A DNA stretch of 61,513 nucleotides from an uncultured Aquimarina sp. (GCA_947499005.1 CANMML010000024.1:1-61513); one strand, 5' to 3'; shown: positions 25,949 to 36,592, numbered from the stretch's first letter. A program made the numbers and translations. Notes: a model not told the origin generated them from the sequence alone.

Positions 25949-26566
25949 ATGTCTGGGTTAATTGGAAAGAAGATTGGCATGACGAGCATCTTTGACGAGA
26001 ATGGAAAGAATATTCCATGTACCGTTATTGAGGTTGGTCCATGTGTGGTTACCCAAGTCAGAACTGAAGAAGTTGACGGTTATAATGCTGTTCAGCTTGG
26101 TTTCGATGACAAGGCAGACAAGAACGCAACTAAAGCGGCTATTGGTCACTTTAAGAAAGCGGGAACGCCTGTTAAACGTAAAGTTGTCGAATTTCAAGAT
26201 TTTGATGGGGAATTAAATTTAGGTGATGTGGTTACTGTAGAACACTTCGCTGAAGGTGAATTTGTTGATGTAGTTGGTACGTCAAAAGGAAAAGGATTTC
26301 AAGGTGTTGTAAAGCGTCACAATTTTGGTGGTGTTGGACAGGCAACTCATGGTCAGCATAACCGTTTAAGAGCGCCAGGTTCTATTGGAGCGGCTTCTTA
26401 TCCGGCACGTGTATTCAAGGGAATGCGTATGGCTGGTCAAATGGGTGGTGATACTGTAAAAGTTCAAAATTTAAAAGTGTTAAAAGTAGTTTCTGAAAAG
26501 AATCTTCTTGTTGTGAAAGGGTGTGTGCCAGGTCACAAAAATGCTTATGTAACTGTAGTGAAGTAA
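25949..26566 (+). CDS. rplC: 50S ribosomal protein L3
   Basis: 205 residues, starting [20 protein letters not shown], with [19 protein letters not shown] and [17 protein letters not shown]3 starts 50S assembly near the peptidyl-transferase centre. First gene of the S10 cluster after the insertion region, with its own promoter and leader. Its stop overlaps the rplD start by one base (TAATG). Confidence 0.98.
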   Translation: MSGLIGKKIGMTSIFDENGKNIPCTVIEVGPCVVTQVRTEEVDGYNAVQLGFDDKADKNATKAAIGHFKKAGTPVKRKVVEFQDFDGELNLGDVVTVEHFAEGEFVDVVGTSKGKGFQGVVKRHNFGGVGQATHGQHNRLRAPGSIGAASYPARVFKGMRMAGQMGGDTVKVQNLKVLKVVSEKNLLVVKGCVPGHKNAYVTVVK

Positions 26567-27195
26567 TGGAAGTAGCAGTTTTAGATATTAAAGGAAAAGA
26601 AACAGGTAGAAAGGCAAACCTTTCTGATGCTGTTTTTGCTATTGAACCAAATGAGCATGCTGTATATTTAGATGTGAAGCAGTACTTGGCTAATCAACGT
26701 CAGGGTACGCACAAAGCTAAAGAGAGAGCAGAGATTGTTGGTAGTACGAGAAAGTTGAAGAAGCAAAAAGGAACAGGTACAGCTCGTGCGGGTAGTATCA
26801 AGTCTCCTGTGTTTCGTGGTGGAGGTCGTATTTTTGGGCCAAGACCTCGTAGCTATTCTTTCAAGTTGAATAAGAACGTTAAGCGTTTGGCGCGTAAGTC
26901 GGCATTAAGTATTAAGGCTGGTGAGCAAGCGGTAACTGTAGTTGAGGATTTTAATTTCGAAGAAATTAAAACTAAAAACTTTGTAGCAGTATTGAAGTCG
27001 TTAGGATTAGATGCTAAGAAGTCGTTATTCGTGTTAGGATCTGAAAATAAGAATGTTTATTTGTCTTCTCGTAATATTCAGAATACTGAAGTGATTTTGG
27101 CTTCTGAGTTAAGTACTTATAAAGTATTAAATGCGGCTAATGTTGTGTTGTTGGAAGGTTCGATAGAAGGAATTGAAACTAATTTAAGTAAATAA
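26566..27195 (+). CDS. rplD: 50S ribosomal protein L4
   Basis: 209 residues from the ATG at 26566 ([19 protein letters not shown]), which overlaps the rplC stop by one base. Upstream in-frame codons are rplC sequence and not part of L4. Contains the conserved loop [22 protein letters not shown] that lines the exit tunnel near the macrolide site. In E. coli L4 represses its own operon; the leader before rplC could serve the same end here. Confidence 0.98.
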   Translation: MEVAVLDIKGKETGRKANLSDAVFAIEPNEHAVYLDVKQYLANQRQGTHKAKERAEIVGSTRKLKKQKGTGTARAGSIKSPVFRGGGRIFGPRPRSYSFKLNKNVKRLARKSALSIKAGEQAVTVVEDFNFEEIKTKNFVAVLKSLGLDAKKSLFVLGSENKNVYLSSRNIQNTEVILASELSTYKVLNAANVVLLEGSIEGIETNLSK

Positions 27196-27201
27196 GAGGT
27201 C

Positions 27202-27492
27202 ATGAGAATTTTAATTAAACCTGTTATTACGGAAAAGGCTACGAACTTAAGTGAGGTGAGAAACTGCTTTACGTTTGTAGTGGATAAGAGAGCTAATAAA
27301 ATTGAAATCAAACAAGCTGTTGAAAAAGCTTATGGGGTTTCAGTTGATAAAGTGCGTACTATAAATGTACGTCCAGATAGAAACTCTAAACATACGAAGT
27401 CAGGAGTTATTACTGGTAAGACAAATGCTTACAAGAAAGCTATCGTACAGGTGGCTGATGGTGATACGATTGATTTATATAGTAATCTTTAA
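27202..27492 (+). CDS. rplW: 50S ribosomal protein L23
   Basis: 96 residues: MRILIKPVITEKATNLSE start, KIEIKQAVEKAYGVSVDKV middle. L23 sits at the tunnel exit and docks trigger factor and SRP. It lies 6 nt after rplD and 11 nt before rplB, in standard order. Confidence 0.98.
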   Translation: MRILIKPVITEKATNLSEVRNCFTFVVDKRANKIEIKQAVEKAYGVSVDKVRTINVRPDRNSKHTKSGVITGKTNAYKKAIVQVADGDTIDLYSNL

Positions 27493-27503
27493 GGAATTAA
27501 AAG

Positions 27504-28331
27504 ATGTCAGTAAGAAAATTAAAACCAATCACTCCTGGGCAGCGTTTTAGAGTTGTAAATGGTTTCGACCAGTTAACTAAAGGTGCTAAAACAGAGAAGT
27601 CATTATTGGCTCCTTTGAAGAAGTCAGGGGGTAGAGATAATCAAGGAAAGATGACCGTTCGCTATAAAGGTGGAGGTCACAAGAGACGTTATAGAGTTAT
27701 TGATTTCAAGAGAGCTAATCATGGCGTTTCTGGAGTTGTTGATTCTATACAATACGATCCAAACCGTACTGCGTTCATCGCGTTAGTAAAGTACGAAGGA
27801 GGAGAGAAGAGTTATATCATTGCTCAGAACGGGTTGCAAGAAGGTCAAACAGTAATGTCTGGGCCAGATGCTGCTCCTGAAATTGGAAATACGTTGCCGT
27901 TAAGTGCAATTCCGTTAGGTACTATCATTTCTTGTATCGAATTACATCCTGGTCAAGGTGCTGTTATGGCACGTTCAGCTGGAGCTTTTGCTCAGTTGAT
28001 GGCGCGTGATGGTAAATTCGCAACTGTGAAATTGCCTTCTGGTGAGGTGCGTATGATCTTAGTTGCTTGTGCTGCTACAATTGGAGCTGTTTCTAACAGT
28101 GATCACCAATTATTAGTAGGAGGTAAAGCGGGTCGCTCTCGTTGGTTAGGACGTCGTCCTCGTACGAGACCAGTAGCGATGAACCCTGTTGATCACCCAA
28201 TGGGTGGTGGTGAAGGACGAGCGTCTGGAGGTCACCCACGTTCTAGAAAAGGTTTACCTGCTAAAGGATACAGAACCCGATCTAAGACTAAAGCGAGTAA
28301 TAAATATATTGTAGAACGTAGAAAGAAGTAA
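27504..28331 (+). CDS. rplB: 50S ribosomal protein L2
   Basis: 275 residues. It starts [18 protein letters not shown] and holds [20 protein letters not shown] and the C-terminal [17 protein letters not shown] loop, whose His is conserved near the peptidyl-transferase centre. L2 is needed for subunit joining. rpsS follows 3 nt later. Confidence 0.98.
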   Translation: MSVRKLKPITPGQRFRVVNGFDQLTKGAKTEKSLLAPLKKSGGRDNQGKMTVRYKGGGHKRRYRVIDFKRANHGVSGVVDSIQYDPNRTAFIALVKYEGGEKSYIIAQNGLQEGQTVMSGPDAAPEIGNTLPLSAIPLGTIISCIELHPGQGAVMARSAGAFAQLMARDGKFATVKLPSGEVRMILVACAATIGAVSNSDHQLLVGGKAGRSRWLGRRPRTRPVAMNPVDHPMGGGEGRASGGHPRSRKGLPAKGYRTRSKTKASNKYIVERRKK

Positions 28332-28334
28332 TAT

Positions 28335-28616
28335 ATGGCACGTTCATTAAAAAAAGGACCTTACATCCACTATAAGTTAGAGAAGAAGGTATTAGCTAAT
28401 GTTGAGGCTAACAAAAAGACAGTGATCAAAACATGGTCTAGAGCTTCAATGATTAGTCCTGATTTCGTAGGGCAGACAATTGCTGTTCATAACGGACGTC
28501 AGTTTGTTCCAGTATATGTAACTGAGAACATGGTAGGTCATAAATTAGGAGAGTTCTCACCAACGCGTTCTTATAGAGGGCATGGTGCGGATAAAAAAGG
28601 TAAAGGAAAAAAATAA
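28335..28616 (+). CDS. rpsS: 30S ribosomal protein S19
   Basis: 93 residues, starting [19 protein letters not shown], with [20 protein letters not shown] and [15 protein letters not shown]19 pairs with S13 in the head near the A-site tRNA. It is 6 nt from rplV. Confidence 0.98.
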   Translation: MARSLKKGPYIHYKLEKKVLANVEANKKTVIKTWSRASMISPDFVGQTIAVHNGRQFVPVYVTENMVGHKLGEFSPTRSYRGHGADKKGKGKK

Positions 28617-28622
28617 TAGGCA

Positions 28623-29033
28623 ATGGGAGTTCGTAAAAAGCAAATGGCCGAAAGGTTAAAGGCCGAGAAAAAGCAAATCGCTATCGCGAAGCTTAATAAT
28701 TGCCCTACATCACCTCGTAAAATGCGTTTAGTAGCGGATTTAGTTCGTGGTGAGAAAGTAGAAAAAGCACTTCAGATCTTAAGGTTTAGTCCTAAAGAAG
28801 CTTCACGTCGTTTAGAAAAGTTGTTATTATCAGCTTTAGCTAACTGGCAATCGAAGAACGAAGATGCGGATATCGAAGAGGCAGATTTAATTGTTTCTGA
28901 AATTCGTGTTGACGGAGGGACTATGTTAAAGAGATTACGTCCTGCTCCACAAGGTAGAGCACATCGTATCAGAAAGCGTTCAAATCACGTGACTTTAGTA
29001 GTTGGATCTAAAAATACACAAAGCAATTCGTAA
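28623..29033 (+). CDS. rplV: 50S ribosomal protein L22
   Basis: 136 residues. A charged N-terminal extension ([18 protein letters not shown]) precedes the conserved [19 protein letters not shown]. The tunnel-lining hairpin has [21 protein letters not shown]22 binds 23S rRNA and lines the exit tunnel. The family is often nearer 110 residues; the extra N-terminal stretch accounts for the difference. Confidence 0.97.
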   Translation: MGVRKKQMAERLKAEKKQIAIAKLNNCPTSPRKMRLVADLVRGEKVEKALQILRFSPKEASRRLEKLLLSALANWQSKNEDADIEEADLIVSEIRVDGGTMLKRLRPAPQGRAHRIRKRSNHVTLVVGSKNTQSNS

Positions 29034-29038
29034 ATAGT

Positions 29039-29761
29039 ATGGGACAAAAGACAAATCCAATTGGAAACAGATTAGGAATCATCAGAGGATGGGAGTCTAA
29101 CTGGTACGGAGGAAACGATTACGGAGATAAGCTTGCGGAAGATGACAAAATCAGAAAGTATATCCATGCTCGTTTGTCAAAAGCTAGTGTATCTAGAGTA
29201 ATTATTGAAAGAACACTTAAGTTAGTTACTATTACTATAACAACAGCTAGACCAGGTATCATTATTGGTAAAGGAGGTCAAGAAGTTGATAAGTTAAAAG
29301 AAGAGCTTAAGAAAATTACAGGAAAAGAAGTACAATTAAATATTTTCGAAATTAAACGTCCAGAATTAGATGCCTTTTTAGTAGGTTCTAGTATTGCTCG
29401 TCAGATCGAAAATCGTATTTCTTACCGTCGTGCAATTAAGATGGCTATTGCAGCGGCTATGCGTATGAACGCAGAAGGAATTAAAGTATTAATTTCTGGT
29501 CGTTTAAATGGTGCGGAAATGGCACGTTCGGAGGCTTATAAAGAAGGGCGTATACCTTTATCTACGTTCAGAGCTGATATTGACTATGCTTTAGTTGAAG
29601 CTCATACTACTTATGGTAGAATGGGAATTAAAGTGTGGATTATGAAAGGTGAGGTTTATGGTAAGAGAGAATTATCTCCACTTGTAGGTCTTTCTAAGAA
29701 GCAAGGTGGTAAAAATGATAGAGGCGGACGTGGTAATAATAGATCTCGTCGCAGAAAATAA
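29039..29761 (+). CDS. rpsC: 30S ribosomal protein S3
   Basis: 240 residues, starting [22 protein letters not shown] domain with [21 protein letters not shown]-terminal domain with [14 protein letters not shown] and the tail rich in Arg, Gly and Asn. S3 lines the mRNA entry and has helicase activity. It lies 5 nt after rplV and 17 nt before rplP. Confidence 0.98.
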   Translation: MGQKTNPIGNRLGIIRGWESNWYGGNDYGDKLAEDDKIRKYIHARLSKASVSRVIIERTLKLVTITITTARPGIIIGKGGQEVDKLKEELKKITGKEVQLNIFEIKRPELDAFLVGSSIARQIENRISYRRAIKMAIAAAMRMNAEGIKVLISGRLNGAEMARSEAYKEGRIPLSTFRADIDYALVEAHTTYGRMGIKVWIMKGEVYGKRELSPLVGLSKKQGGKNDRGGRGNNRSRRRK

Positions 29762-29778
29762 TTAAAAGATTTTAGACA

Positions 29779-30198
29779 ATGTTACAGCCTAAAAGAACGA
29801 AATTCCGTAAGCAACAAAAAGGACGTATGAAAGGTATTGCCCAAAGAGGTACTACTTTATCAAACGGAACTTTCGGAATCAAATCATTAGATTCGAATTT
29901 TATCACGGCTCGTCAAATAGAAGCTGCACGTATTGCTGCAACACGTTACATGAAAAGAGAAGGTTCTTTATGGATCATGATCTTTCCAGACAAACCTATT
30001 ACGAAGAAACCTCTAGAGGTACGTATGGGTAAGGGTAAAGGTGCTGTTGAATACTGGGCTGCTGTTGTAAAGCCAGGACGTATAATGTTTGAGGTAGCTG
30101 GTGTGCCTTTCGATGTAGCTAAAGAAGCATTGAGATTGGCAGCACAAAAGTTACCAGTAAAAACAAAGTTTATTGTAGCTAGAGACTATCAAGCTTAA
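29779..30198 (+). CDS. rplP: 50S ribosomal protein L16
   Basis: 139 residues: [19 protein letters not shown] start, [20 protein letters not shown] and [13 protein letters not shown]16 organises the A-site region of the 50S. Normal length; rpmC follows 30 nt after the stop. Confidence 0.98.
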   Translation: MLQPKRTKFRKQQKGRMKGIAQRGTTLSNGTFGIKSLDSNFITARQIEAARIAATRYMKREGSLWIMIFPDKPITKKPLEVRMGKGKGAVEYWAAVVKPGRIMFEVAGVPFDVAKEALRLAAQKLPVKTKFIVARDYQA

Positions 30199-30228
30199 TT
30201 TTTGATAACTAATTTAAAGAAAAGACAC

Positions 30229-30423
30229 ATGAAACAAACAGAAATCATAGGACTTTCTATAGCTGAGTTACAAGAAGAACTTGGTAAGTCAAAGCAAGCG
30301 TATTCAGAATTGAAAATGGCTCATGCGCTTTCTCCGCTAGAAAATCCATTGCAATTACGCAACTTGAGAAGATCTATTGCTCGAATCGCTACTGAGTTAA
30401 CTAAAAGAGAAGTGAACGCTTAA
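30229..30423 (+). CDS. rpmC: 50S ribosomal protein L29
   Basis: 64 residues from the ATG at 30229 ([18 protein letters not shown]). A TTG nine codons upstream is in frame but would add a non-homologous start. Contains [20 protein letters not shown]29 sits by L23 at the tunnel exit. rpsQ follows 13 nt later. Confidence 0.97.
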   Translation: MKQTEIIGLSIAELQEELGKSKQAYSELKMAHALSPLENPLQLRNLRRSIARIATELTKREVNA

Positions 30424-30436
30424 TTCTGCGCCAAAG

Positions 30437-30697
30437 ATGGAACAAAAAAGAAATTTAAGAAAAGAACGTATCGGTGTTGTTACGAGTAACAAAATGCAGA
30501 AATCAATCGTAGTTTCTGAGGTAAAAAAAGTAAAACACCCAATGTACGGAAAGTTCGTATTGAAAACGAAAAAGTACGTTGCACACGACGAAAATAACGA
30601 CTGTAATATCGGTGATACCGTAAAAATTATGGAAACTCGTCCGTTAAGTAAGTCGAAGTGTTGGAGATTAGTAGAAGTAATAGAAAGAGCTAAGTAA
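30437..30697 (+). CDS. rpsQ: 30S ribosomal protein S17
   Basis: 86 residues: [20 protein letters not shown], then the OB-fold motif [19 protein letters not shown] and [17 protein letters not shown]17 binds 16S rRNA in the body of the 30S. rplN starts one base after its stop. Confidence 0.98.
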   Translation: MEQKRNLRKERIGVVTSNKMQKSIVVSEVKKVKHPMYGKFVLKTKKYVAHDENNDCNIGDTVKIMETRPLSKSKCWRLVEVIERAK

Positions 30698-30698
30698 C

Positions 30699-31067
30699 AT
30701 GGTACAACAAGAATCTAGATTAAGAGTAGCGGATAATACAGGTGGTAAGGAAGTACTTACTATTAGAGTATTAGGTGGTACAAAGAAAAGATATGCTTCT
30801 GTTGGTGACAAAATTGTTGTTTCTGTAAAAGATGCAGCACCTAACGGACAAGTGAAGAAAGGTATTGTCTCTACAGCAGTAGTTGTTCGTACCAAAAAAG
30901 AAGTACGTAGAGCAGATGGATCTTACATCCGTTTCGATGATAACGCTTGTGTATTATTAAATGCAACAGGGGAAATGAGAGGAACACGTGTATTCGGTCC
31001 AGTAGCAAGAGAACTTCGTGATAAGTCTTTCATGAAAATTGTTTCACTAGCACCTGAAGTGCTTTAA
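30699..31067 (+). CDS. rplN: 50S ribosomal protein L14
   Basis: 122 residues, starting [20 protein letters not shown], with [18 protein letters not shown] and [15 protein letters not shown]14 forms part of the subunit interface and binds the silencing factor RsfS. Normal length; rplX follows after 11 nt. Confidence 0.98.
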   Translation: MVQQESRLRVADNTGGKEVLTIRVLGGTKKRYASVGDKIVVSVKDAAPNGQVKKGIVSTAVVVRTKKEVRRADGSYIRFDDNACVLLNATGEMRGTRVFGPVARELRDKSFMKIVSLAPEVL

Positions 31068-31078
31068 TTCATATAAAA

Positions 31079-31393
31079 ATGGCAAAATTAAAGATCAAAA
31101 CAGGAGACTTAGTAAAAGTTATTGCTGGAAACAGTAAAGGACAAGAAGGGAAGGTACAAAAGGTATTCATCGAGAAGAATAAAGTGATCGTTGAAGGTGT
31201 GAATATGATTTCAAAACACCAAAAGCCTAGTGCTGCTAGCCCTCAAGGAGGAATTGTAAAGAAGGAAGCACCTATTCATGTTTCTAATCTTATGTTAGTA
31301 GATCCAAAATCTGGAGAAACTACTCGTGTAGGATATAGAATTGAAAACGGAACTAAAGTGCGTTTTTCTAAAAAATCAAATGAAGTAATTTAG
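31079..31393 (+). CDS. rplX: 50S ribosomal protein L24
   Basis: 104 residues. KOW motif near the start ([20 protein letters not shown]) and [21 protein letters not shown]24 is an assembly initiator for the 50S. It lies 2 nt before rplE. Confidence 0.98.
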   Translation: MAKLKIKTGDLVKVIAGNSKGQEGKVQKVFIEKNKVIVEGVNMISKHQKPSAASPQGGIVKKEAPIHVSNLMLVDPKSGETTRVGYRIENGTKVRFSKKSNEVI

Positions 31394-31395
31394 TT

Positions 31396-31947
31396 ATGTC
31401 GTATACAGTTAGATTAAAAGAAGAGTACAAGGAAAAAGTAATTCCTGCTCTTAAAGAAGAATTTAGCTACGGTAACATTATGGAGGTGCCAAAACTTCAA
31501 AAAATTGTTTTGAGTAGAGGTATCGGTGGAGCTGTTGCGGATAAGAAATTAATTGACTACGCTGTAGATGAGTTTACAACTATAGCAGGTCAAAAAGCGG
31601 TTTCTACGATTTCGAAGAAAGACGTTGCGACATTCAAATTACGTAAAGGGATGCCAATTGGGGCTAAAGTAACTTTACGAGGAGAACGTATGTACGAATT
31701 CTTAGATCGTTTAGTAACTATAGCTTTACCACGTGTTCGTGATTTTCAAGGAATCAAAGCTACTGGTTTTGATGGTCGTGGAAACTATTCAATGGGTGTA
31801 ACTGAGCAAATCATCTTTCCTGAGATCGATATCGATAAGGTAAATAAGATTTCTGGATTGAACATCACTTTTGCTACTTCGGCAAAAACGGATAGTGAAG
31901 CTAAATCATTATTAACTCATTTAGGTCTACCTTTTAAAAAGAACTAG
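31396..31947 (+). CDS. rplE: 50S ribosomal protein L5
   Basis: 183 residues: [17 protein letters not shown] start, [19 protein letters not shown] and [20 protein letters not shown]5 binds 5S rRNA and contacts the P-site tRNA. It is 2 nt from rpsN. Confidence 0.98.
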   Translation: MSYTVRLKEEYKEKVIPALKEEFSYGNIMEVPKLQKIVLSRGIGGAVADKKLIDYAVDEFTTIAGQKAVSTISKKDVATFKLRKGMPIGAKVTLRGERMYEFLDRLVTIALPRVRDFQGIKATGFDGRGNYSMGVTEQIIFPEIDIDKVNKISGLNITFATSAKTDSEAKSLLTHLGLPFKKN

Positions 31948-31949
31948 TT

Positions 31950-32219
31950 ATGGCTAAAGAATCAATGAAAGCCCGTGAGGTTAAAAGAGCAAAAACAGTA
32001 GCTAAATATGCTGAAAAACGTCAAGCTTTAAAAGAAGCTGGTGATTATGAAGCATTACAGAAGTTACCTAAAAATGCTTCTCCAATAAGAATGCACAACC
32101 GTTGTAAGCTTACTGGACGTCCTAAAGGGTATATGCGTCAATTCGGATTATCACGTGTGATGTTCCGTGAGATGGCTAACAAAGGATTAATTCCTGGAGT
32201 TAGAAAAGCAAGTTGGTAA
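31950..32219 (+). CDS. rpsN: 30S ribosomal protein S14 (zinc-free form)
   Basis: 89 residues, the longer form without the four zinc cysteines; only Cys52 remains in [14 protein letters not shown]. Starts [17 protein letters not shown] and ends [12 protein letters not shown]14 belongs to the 30S head. A 99-nt gap with a strong stem-loop separates it from rpsH. Confidence 0.98.
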   Translation: MAKESMKAREVKRAKTVAKYAEKRQALKEAGDYEALQKLPKNASPIRMHNRCKLTGRPKGYMRQFGLSRVMFREMANKGLIPGVRKASW

Positions 32220-32243
32220 GACAACGCAACATATAATATTAAC

Positions 32244-32305
32244 AGTATTAGGTTCGGCTACCTCGTCTATTTTATAGTCGGGGTAGGTGCCCGAAAACCA
32301 GTACT
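32244..32305 (+). promoter_or_regulatory. Long stem-loop between rpsN and rpsH
   Basis: Arms pair in register: AGTA/TACT, GGTTCGG/CCGAAaACC and TACCTCG/CGGGGTA around the loop TCTATTTTATAGT. No T run follows, so regulation or RNA processing is likelier than termination. It sits 14 nt before the rpsH ATG; S8 autoregulation would fit. Confidence 0.7.
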
Positions 32306-32318
32306 AAATACATTTATA

Positions 32319-32717
32319 ATGAATACAGATCCTATTGCAGATTACTTAACAAGAATCCGTAACGCAAGTGCTGCACAGCACAGAGTTGTAGAGATTCCTG
32401 CATCTAAGGTTAAGAAAGAAATAACTAAGATTTTATTCGATCAAGGATATATCTTAAGTTACAAGTTTGAAGAAACTACCGTACAAGGTAGTATCAAGAT
32501 CGCTTTAAAATACGACAAGTTAACTAAGGATCCTGTAATTAAAGAATTACAGAGAATTAGTAAGCCAGGTTTACGTAAGTATTCTGGTGCTGGTGAATTG
32601 CCACGTATTTTAAATGGTTTAGGTATTGCAATTGTATCTACTTCTAGAGGAGTGATGACTGGTAAACAGGCACGTCGCGAGAATGTAGGTGGAGAGGTAC
32701 TTTGTTACGTTTATTAA
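32319..32717 (+). CDS. rpsH: 30S ribosomal protein S8
   Basis: 132 residues: [20 protein letters not shown] start, [20 protein letters not shown] and the end [11 protein letters not shown]8 organises the central domain of 16S rRNA. In E. coli it represses the spc operon by binding its mRNA; here a long hairpin precedes the gene itself. rplF follows after 19 nt. Confidence 0.98.
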   Translation: MNTDPIADYLTRIRNASAAQHRVVEIPASKVKKEITKILFDQGYILSYKFEETTVQGSIKIALKYDKLTKDPVIKELQRISKPGLRKYSGAGELPRILNGLGIAIVSTSRGVMTGKQARRENVGGEVLCYVY

Positions 32718-32736
32718 TATTAAAACACCGTAAGAA

Positions 32737-33279
32737 ATGTCAAGAATAGGAAAAAATCCAATTACAATTCCTGCTGGTGTTACAGTGGACGTAAAAGACA
32801 ACGTTGTAACCGTAAAAGGAAAGTTAGGTGAATTGACTCAATTAATTGATTCGATTGATGTAAAGATTGAAGAAGGAACCATTACTTTAGAAAGACCTAC
32901 TGAAGCTAAGGATCATAAAGCAAAGCATGGTTTGTACCGTGCATTAATTGCTAATATGATAGAAGGTGTTTCTAATGGATTCACTAAAGAATTAGAATTA
33001 GTAGGGGTAGGGTACCGTGCTTCAAACCAAGGGCAAAAATTAGATTTAGCTTTAGGTTTCTCGCATAATATTGTTTTAAACTTAGCTCCAGAAGTTAAAG
33101 TAGAAACAGTTTCAGAAAAAGGTAAAAACCCTATCATTAAATTAACTTCTTACGATAAGCAATTAGTAGGTGAAGTTGCCGCTAAAATTCGCTCTTTTCG
33201 TAAGCCTGAGCCATACAAAGGTAAAGGAATCAAGTTTGTTGGTGAAGTATTAAGAAGAAAAGCAGGTAAATCTGCATAA
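32737..33279 (+). CDS. rplF: 50S ribosomal protein L6
   Basis: 180 residues: [20 protein letters not shown] start, [20 protein letters not shown] and the end [21 protein letters not shown]6 sits near the factor-binding site. Normal length; rplR follows after 11 nt. Confidence 0.98.
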   Translation: MSRIGKNPITIPAGVTVDVKDNVVTVKGKLGELTQLIDSIDVKIEEGTITLERPTEAKDHKAKHGLYRALIANMIEGVSNGFTKELELVGVGYRASNQGQKLDLALGFSHNIVLNLAPEVKVETVSEKGKNPIIKLTSYDKQLVGEVAAKIRSFRKPEPYKGKGIKFVGEVLRRKAGKSA

Positions 33280-33290
33280 TAACTAAAGTT

Positions 33291-33647
33291 ATGGCATTCT
33301 CAAAAGAATCAAGAAGATTAAAAATTAGAAAACGTGTTCGTGCTACAATAAATGGTACTGCTGAACGTCCTAGACTTTCTATTTTTAGAAGTAATAAAGA
33401 GATATATGCGCAAATCGTTAATGATGTAGAAGGAACAACTTTAGTAGCAGCTTCTTCACGAGACAAAGCGATTGCAGATGCTTCAGGTACAAAATCAGAA
33501 ATCGCTGCCTTAGTTGGTAAGTCGTTAGCTGAAAAAGCACTTGCTGCAAAAATCGAAACAGTAGCTTTCGATAGAGGTGGATATTTATACCACGGTAGAA
33601 TTAAATCATTAGCGGACGGAGCTAGAGAAGCTGGATTAAAATTTTAA
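33291..33647 (+). CDS. rplR: 50S ribosomal protein L18
   Basis: 118 residues: [20 protein letters not shown] start, [20 protein letters not shown] and [21 protein letters not shown]18 binds 5S rRNA with L5. It is 6 nt from rpsE. Confidence 0.98.
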   Translation: MAFSKESRRLKIRKRVRATINGTAERPRLSIFRSNKEIYAQIVNDVEGTTLVAASSRDKAIADASGTKSEIAALVGKSLAEKALAAKIETVAFDRGGYLYHGRIKSLADGAREAGLKF

Positions 33648-33653
33648 GAAACT

Positions 33654-34178
33654 ATGTATCAAAAATATAAAAACGCAGAACTTGTTAAACCTAGTGGTTT
33701 AGAGTTAAAAGATCGTTTAGTTGGAGTGCAACGTGTAACGAAGGTAACTAAAGGTGGACGTGCATTTGGTTTTTCTGCAATTGTTGTTGTAGGAGACGAA
33801 AGTGGTGTTGTTGGTCATGGTTTAGGAAAATCTAAAGAAGTTTCTGAAGCTATTGCTAAAGCGGTAGAAGATGCTAAGAAAAACTTAGTACGTATTCCTT
33901 TGACAGATGGAACTATTCCTCATGAACAAAAAGGAAAGTACGGTGGAGCTAGAGTATTAATTATACCTGCTGCAAAAGGTACCGGGGTAATCGCTGGTGG
34001 TGCAATACGTGCTGTATTAGAATCTGTTGGTGTACATGATGTACTTTCTAAAAACCAAGGATCTAGTAACCCGCATAACGTAGTTAAAGCAACATTTGAT
34101 GCTTTATTACAATTACGTTCTGCTGAGCAAGTAGCTGGACAACGTGGTGTTTCTTTATCTAAAGTGTTTAATGGTTAA
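33654..34178 (+). CDS. rpsE: 30S ribosomal protein S5
   Basis: 174 residues. The double-stranded-RNA-binding fold has [20 protein letters not shown] and [20 protein letters not shown], then [20 protein letters not shown]5 guards decoding accuracy and lines the mRNA entry. rpmD follows after 11 nt. Confidence 0.98.
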   Translation: MYQKYKNAELVKPSGLELKDRLVGVQRVTKVTKGGRAFGFSAIVVVGDESGVVGHGLGKSKEVSEAIAKAVEDAKKNLVRIPLTDGTIPHEQKGKYGGARVLIIPAAKGTGVIAGGAIRAVLESVGVHDVLSKNQGSSNPHNVVKATFDALLQLRSAEQVAGQRGVSLSKVFNG

Positions 34179-34189
34179 TATAAGGTATT

Positions 34190-34369
34190 ATGGCAAAGAT
34201 TAAAGTTACAAAAGTAAAAAGTGCTATCAACCGTACTGCTAACCAAAAGAGAATCCTTGAAGCTTTAGGATTAAAGAAAATTGGTCAAACAAAAGTGCAT
34301 GAGGATACTCAAAGTATCCTTGGGATGATTAATAAAGTTCAACACTTAGTTTCTGTTGAAACTGAATAA
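34190..34369 (+). CDS. rpmD: 50S ribosomal protein L30
   Basis: 59 residues: MAKIKVTKVKSAINRTANQK, then RILEALGLKKIGQTKVHED and the end INKVQHLVSVETE. A small protein easily missed because it is under 60 codons. It lies between rpsE and rplO, 11 and 13 nt away, in the standard spc order. Confidence 0.97.
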   Translation: MAKIKVTKVKSAINRTANQKRILEALGLKKIGQTKVHEDTQSILGMINKVQHLVSVETE

Positions 34370-34382
34370 AACGCAATAGGAA

Positions 34383-34841
34383 ATGAATTTAAGTAATTTA
34401 AAGCCTGCTGAAGGTGCTGTAAAGTCACAAGGAAAGCGTTTAGGTCGTGGACAGGGTTCTGGTAAAGGAGGAACTGCTGCACGTGGACATAAAGGAGCTA
34501 AGTCGCGTTCAGGTTATTCAAGAAAAATAGGATTCGAAGGAGGGCAAATGCCATTACAACGTCGTGTGCCTAAATTTGGATTTAAGAATATCAATCGTGT
34601 AGAATATCAAGGTATAAACTTGGATAAGATACAAGAGTTTATTGATGCTGGTAAATTAACAGATACTGTAGATTTCGAAGCATTAATAGGAGCTAGATTG
34701 GTTCGTAAAAATGAGTTAGTTAAGATTTTAGGACGAGGTGAATTAAAAGCTAAAATTAAAGTTTCAGCACATAAGTTTACTGCTACTGCAAAAGCTGCTA
34801 TAGAAAAGGCTGGAGGAGAAGCAATCGTAATAGAAAAGTAA
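34383..34841 (+). CDS. rplO: 50S ribosomal protein L15
   Basis: 152 residues: MNLSNLKPAEGAVKSQGKRL, the Gly-rich RGQGSGKGGTAARGHKGAKS and FEGGQMPLQRRVPKFGF. L15 is a late 50S assembly protein. It precedes secY by 84 nt, as in other bacteria; no hairpin as strong as those further on is seen in that gap. Confidence 0.98.
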   Translation: MNLSNLKPAEGAVKSQGKRLGRGQGSGKGGTAARGHKGAKSRSGYSRKIGFEGGQMPLQRRVPKFGFKNINRVEYQGINLDKIQEFIDAGKLTDTVDFEALIGARLVRKNELVKILGRGELKAKIKVSAHKFTATAKAAIEKAGGEAIVIEK

Positions 34842-34925
34842 TTTATATAATTTGCCACAAATATTTTGGGAATCCATTATATTCGTGGCAAATTGTTGCT
34901 CAACCATTTTTAACTAAAAAGGAAA

Positions 34926-36266
34926 ATGAAATTAATTGAAACTATAAAAAGTATTTGGAAGATTGAAGAGTTAAAGAATCGTATTCTTTTGACTCTTGGT
35001 CTATTGTTGGTCTATCGTTTTGGTGCTCAGGTAGTATTGCCGGGTATCGATGCTTCTCAACTAGGGAATTTAAATGACCAAGCAAAGGATGGATTATTAG
35101 GATTATTAAATGCTTTTACTGGAGGTGCATTTTCGAATGCTTCTGTTTTTGCATTAGGTATTATGCCTTACATCTCTGCTTCTATTGTAGTTCAGTTAAT
35201 GGGTATCGCAATTCCTTATCTTCAGAAATTACAGAAGGAAGGAGAAAGCGGTAGAAAAAAAATAAACCAGATAACACGTTGGTTAACTATTGGTATTACT
35301 TTGGTTCAAGGGCCAGGTTATATTTATAATTTGTTTAATACACTTCCTGAGACAGCTTTTGCAATGGGTAATTCTTTTGCGTTTATAGCATCTTCGGTAA
35401 TCATCATTACTACAGGGTGTATCTTTGCAATGTGGTTAGGGGAACGTATCACCGATAAAGGGATCGGAAACGGAATCTCTTTATTAATTATGGTTGGTAT
35501 TATCGCAACCTTACCACAATATTATATTCAAAACTTTATCTCACGTGTAAGCGGAGAAGAAGGTGGAGGGTTAATCATGATATTGTTAGAGATTGTTATA
35601 TGGTTTGCAGTAATCTTGGCATCTATTTTGCTTGTAATGGCTGTGCGTCAAGTACCCGTACAATATGCACGTCGTACCGCTGATGGAGGATACGAGAAGA
35701 ACATGTTCGGATCTCGTCAGTACATTCCTTTGAAGTTGAATGCATCTGGTGTAATGCCGATTATTTTTGCGCAAGCAATTATGTTTGTGCCAGCAGCTGT
35801 AGCTGGATTATCAAATACAGAAACAGCTCAAGGGATTACAGCTGAGTTTCAAAACATTTTTGGTTTTTGGTACAACTTAGTTTTTGCATTATTAATTATT
35901 GTTTTTACATACTTCTATACTGCGATTACGGTACCAACTAATAAAATGGCTGATGATTTAAAGCGTAGTGGTGGATTTGTTGCAGGTTATAAACCAGGAA
36001 CAGAAACAGGTGATTATTTGGATAAGATTATGTCTCAGATTACATTACCAGGTTCTGTGTTTTTAGCAATTATTGCAGTTTTTCCTGCTGTCGCAGTAAA
36101 ATTATTAGGTGTTCAACAAGGATGGGCATTGTTTTTCGGAGGAACATCATTACTTATTATGGTAGGTGTTGCTATTGATACAGTGCAGCAAGTGAATTCT
36201 TATTTATTAAATCGTCATTACGATGGCTTAATGAAGACAGGTAATAAACGTAAAGCAGTAGCATAA
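34926..36266 (+). CDS. secY: Protein translocase subunit SecY
   Basis: 446 residues with ten membrane helices. Motifs: GIMPYISASIVVQLMG (helix 2), the plug/loop region with KLQKEGESGRKKINQITRW, IGNGISLLIMVGI, VPVQYARRTADGG and the C-terminal YLLNRHYDGLMK. SecY forms the inner-membrane pore for Sec export, with SecE and SecG encoded elsewhere. It is followed by the infA promoter region. Confidence 0.97.
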   Translation: MKLIETIKSIWKIEELKNRILLTLGLLLVYRFGAQVVLPGIDASQLGNLNDQAKDGLLGLLNAFTGGAFSNASVFALGIMPYISASIVVQLMGIAIPYLQKLQKEGESGRKKINQITRWLTIGITLVQGPGYIYNLFNTLPETAFAMGNSFAFIASSVIIITTGCIFAMWLGERITDKGIGNGISLLIMVGIIATLPQYYIQNFISRVSGEEGGGLIMILLEIVIWFAVILASILLVMAVRQVPVQYARRTADGGYEKNMFGSRQYIPLKLNASGVMPIIFAQAIMFVPAAVAGLSNTETAQGITAEFQNIFGFWYNLVFALLIIVFTYFYTAITVPTNKMADDLKRSGGFVAGYKPGTETGDYLDKIMSQITLPGSVFLAIIAVFPAVAVKLLGVQQGWALFFGGTSLLIMVGVAIDTVQQVNSYLLNRHYDGLMKTGNKRKAVA

Positions 36267-36309
36267 TAAAGGTAAATAGTAGTCAATTATGATTGTTAGT
36301 AGAATTGTT

Positions 36310-36317
36310 TACTTTTG
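36310..36317 (+). promoter_or_regulatory. Probable infA promoter (-7 box)
   Basis: TACTTTTG, an exact -7 element, 56 nt before the infA ATG. The -33 element is weak (TTATG-like), so confidence is limited. Confidence 0.55.
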
Positions 36318-36372
36318 CAACCGCTAAGAATCAAATTATAAGTAATTGATTATTGTTAACTAAAAAATATTT

Positions 36373-36588
36373 ATGGCAAAACAAGCAGCAATAGAGCAAG
36401 ATGGTAAGATTATAGAAGCATTGTCAAATGCAATGTTTCGTGTAGAACTAGAAAATGGGCACGTTGTAACGGCGCACATTTCTGGTAAAATGCGTATGCA
36501 CTACATTAAATTATTACCAGGAGATAAGGTGAAGTTGGAAATGAGTCCATATGACCTTACAAAAGCTAGAATTACTTATAGATACTAA
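36373..36588 (+). CDS. infA: Translation initiation factor IF-1
   Basis: 71 residues, the usual size: [20 protein letters not shown], then the OB-fold strand [20 protein letters not shown] and [22 protein letters not shown]-1 blocks the A site during initiation. It probably has its own promoter (36310). The 126 nt before rpmJ carry three stem-loops. Confidence 0.98.
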   Translation: MAKQAAIEQDGKIIEALSNAMFRVELENGHVVTAHISGKMRMHYIKLLPGDKVKLEMSPYDLTKARITYRY

Positions 36589-36592
36589 TAAG

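Noticed and set aside
26521..26565. 15-codon N-terminal extension of rplD.
   Set aside because: It overlaps the end of rplC in another frame; the ATG at 26566 gives a normal L4.
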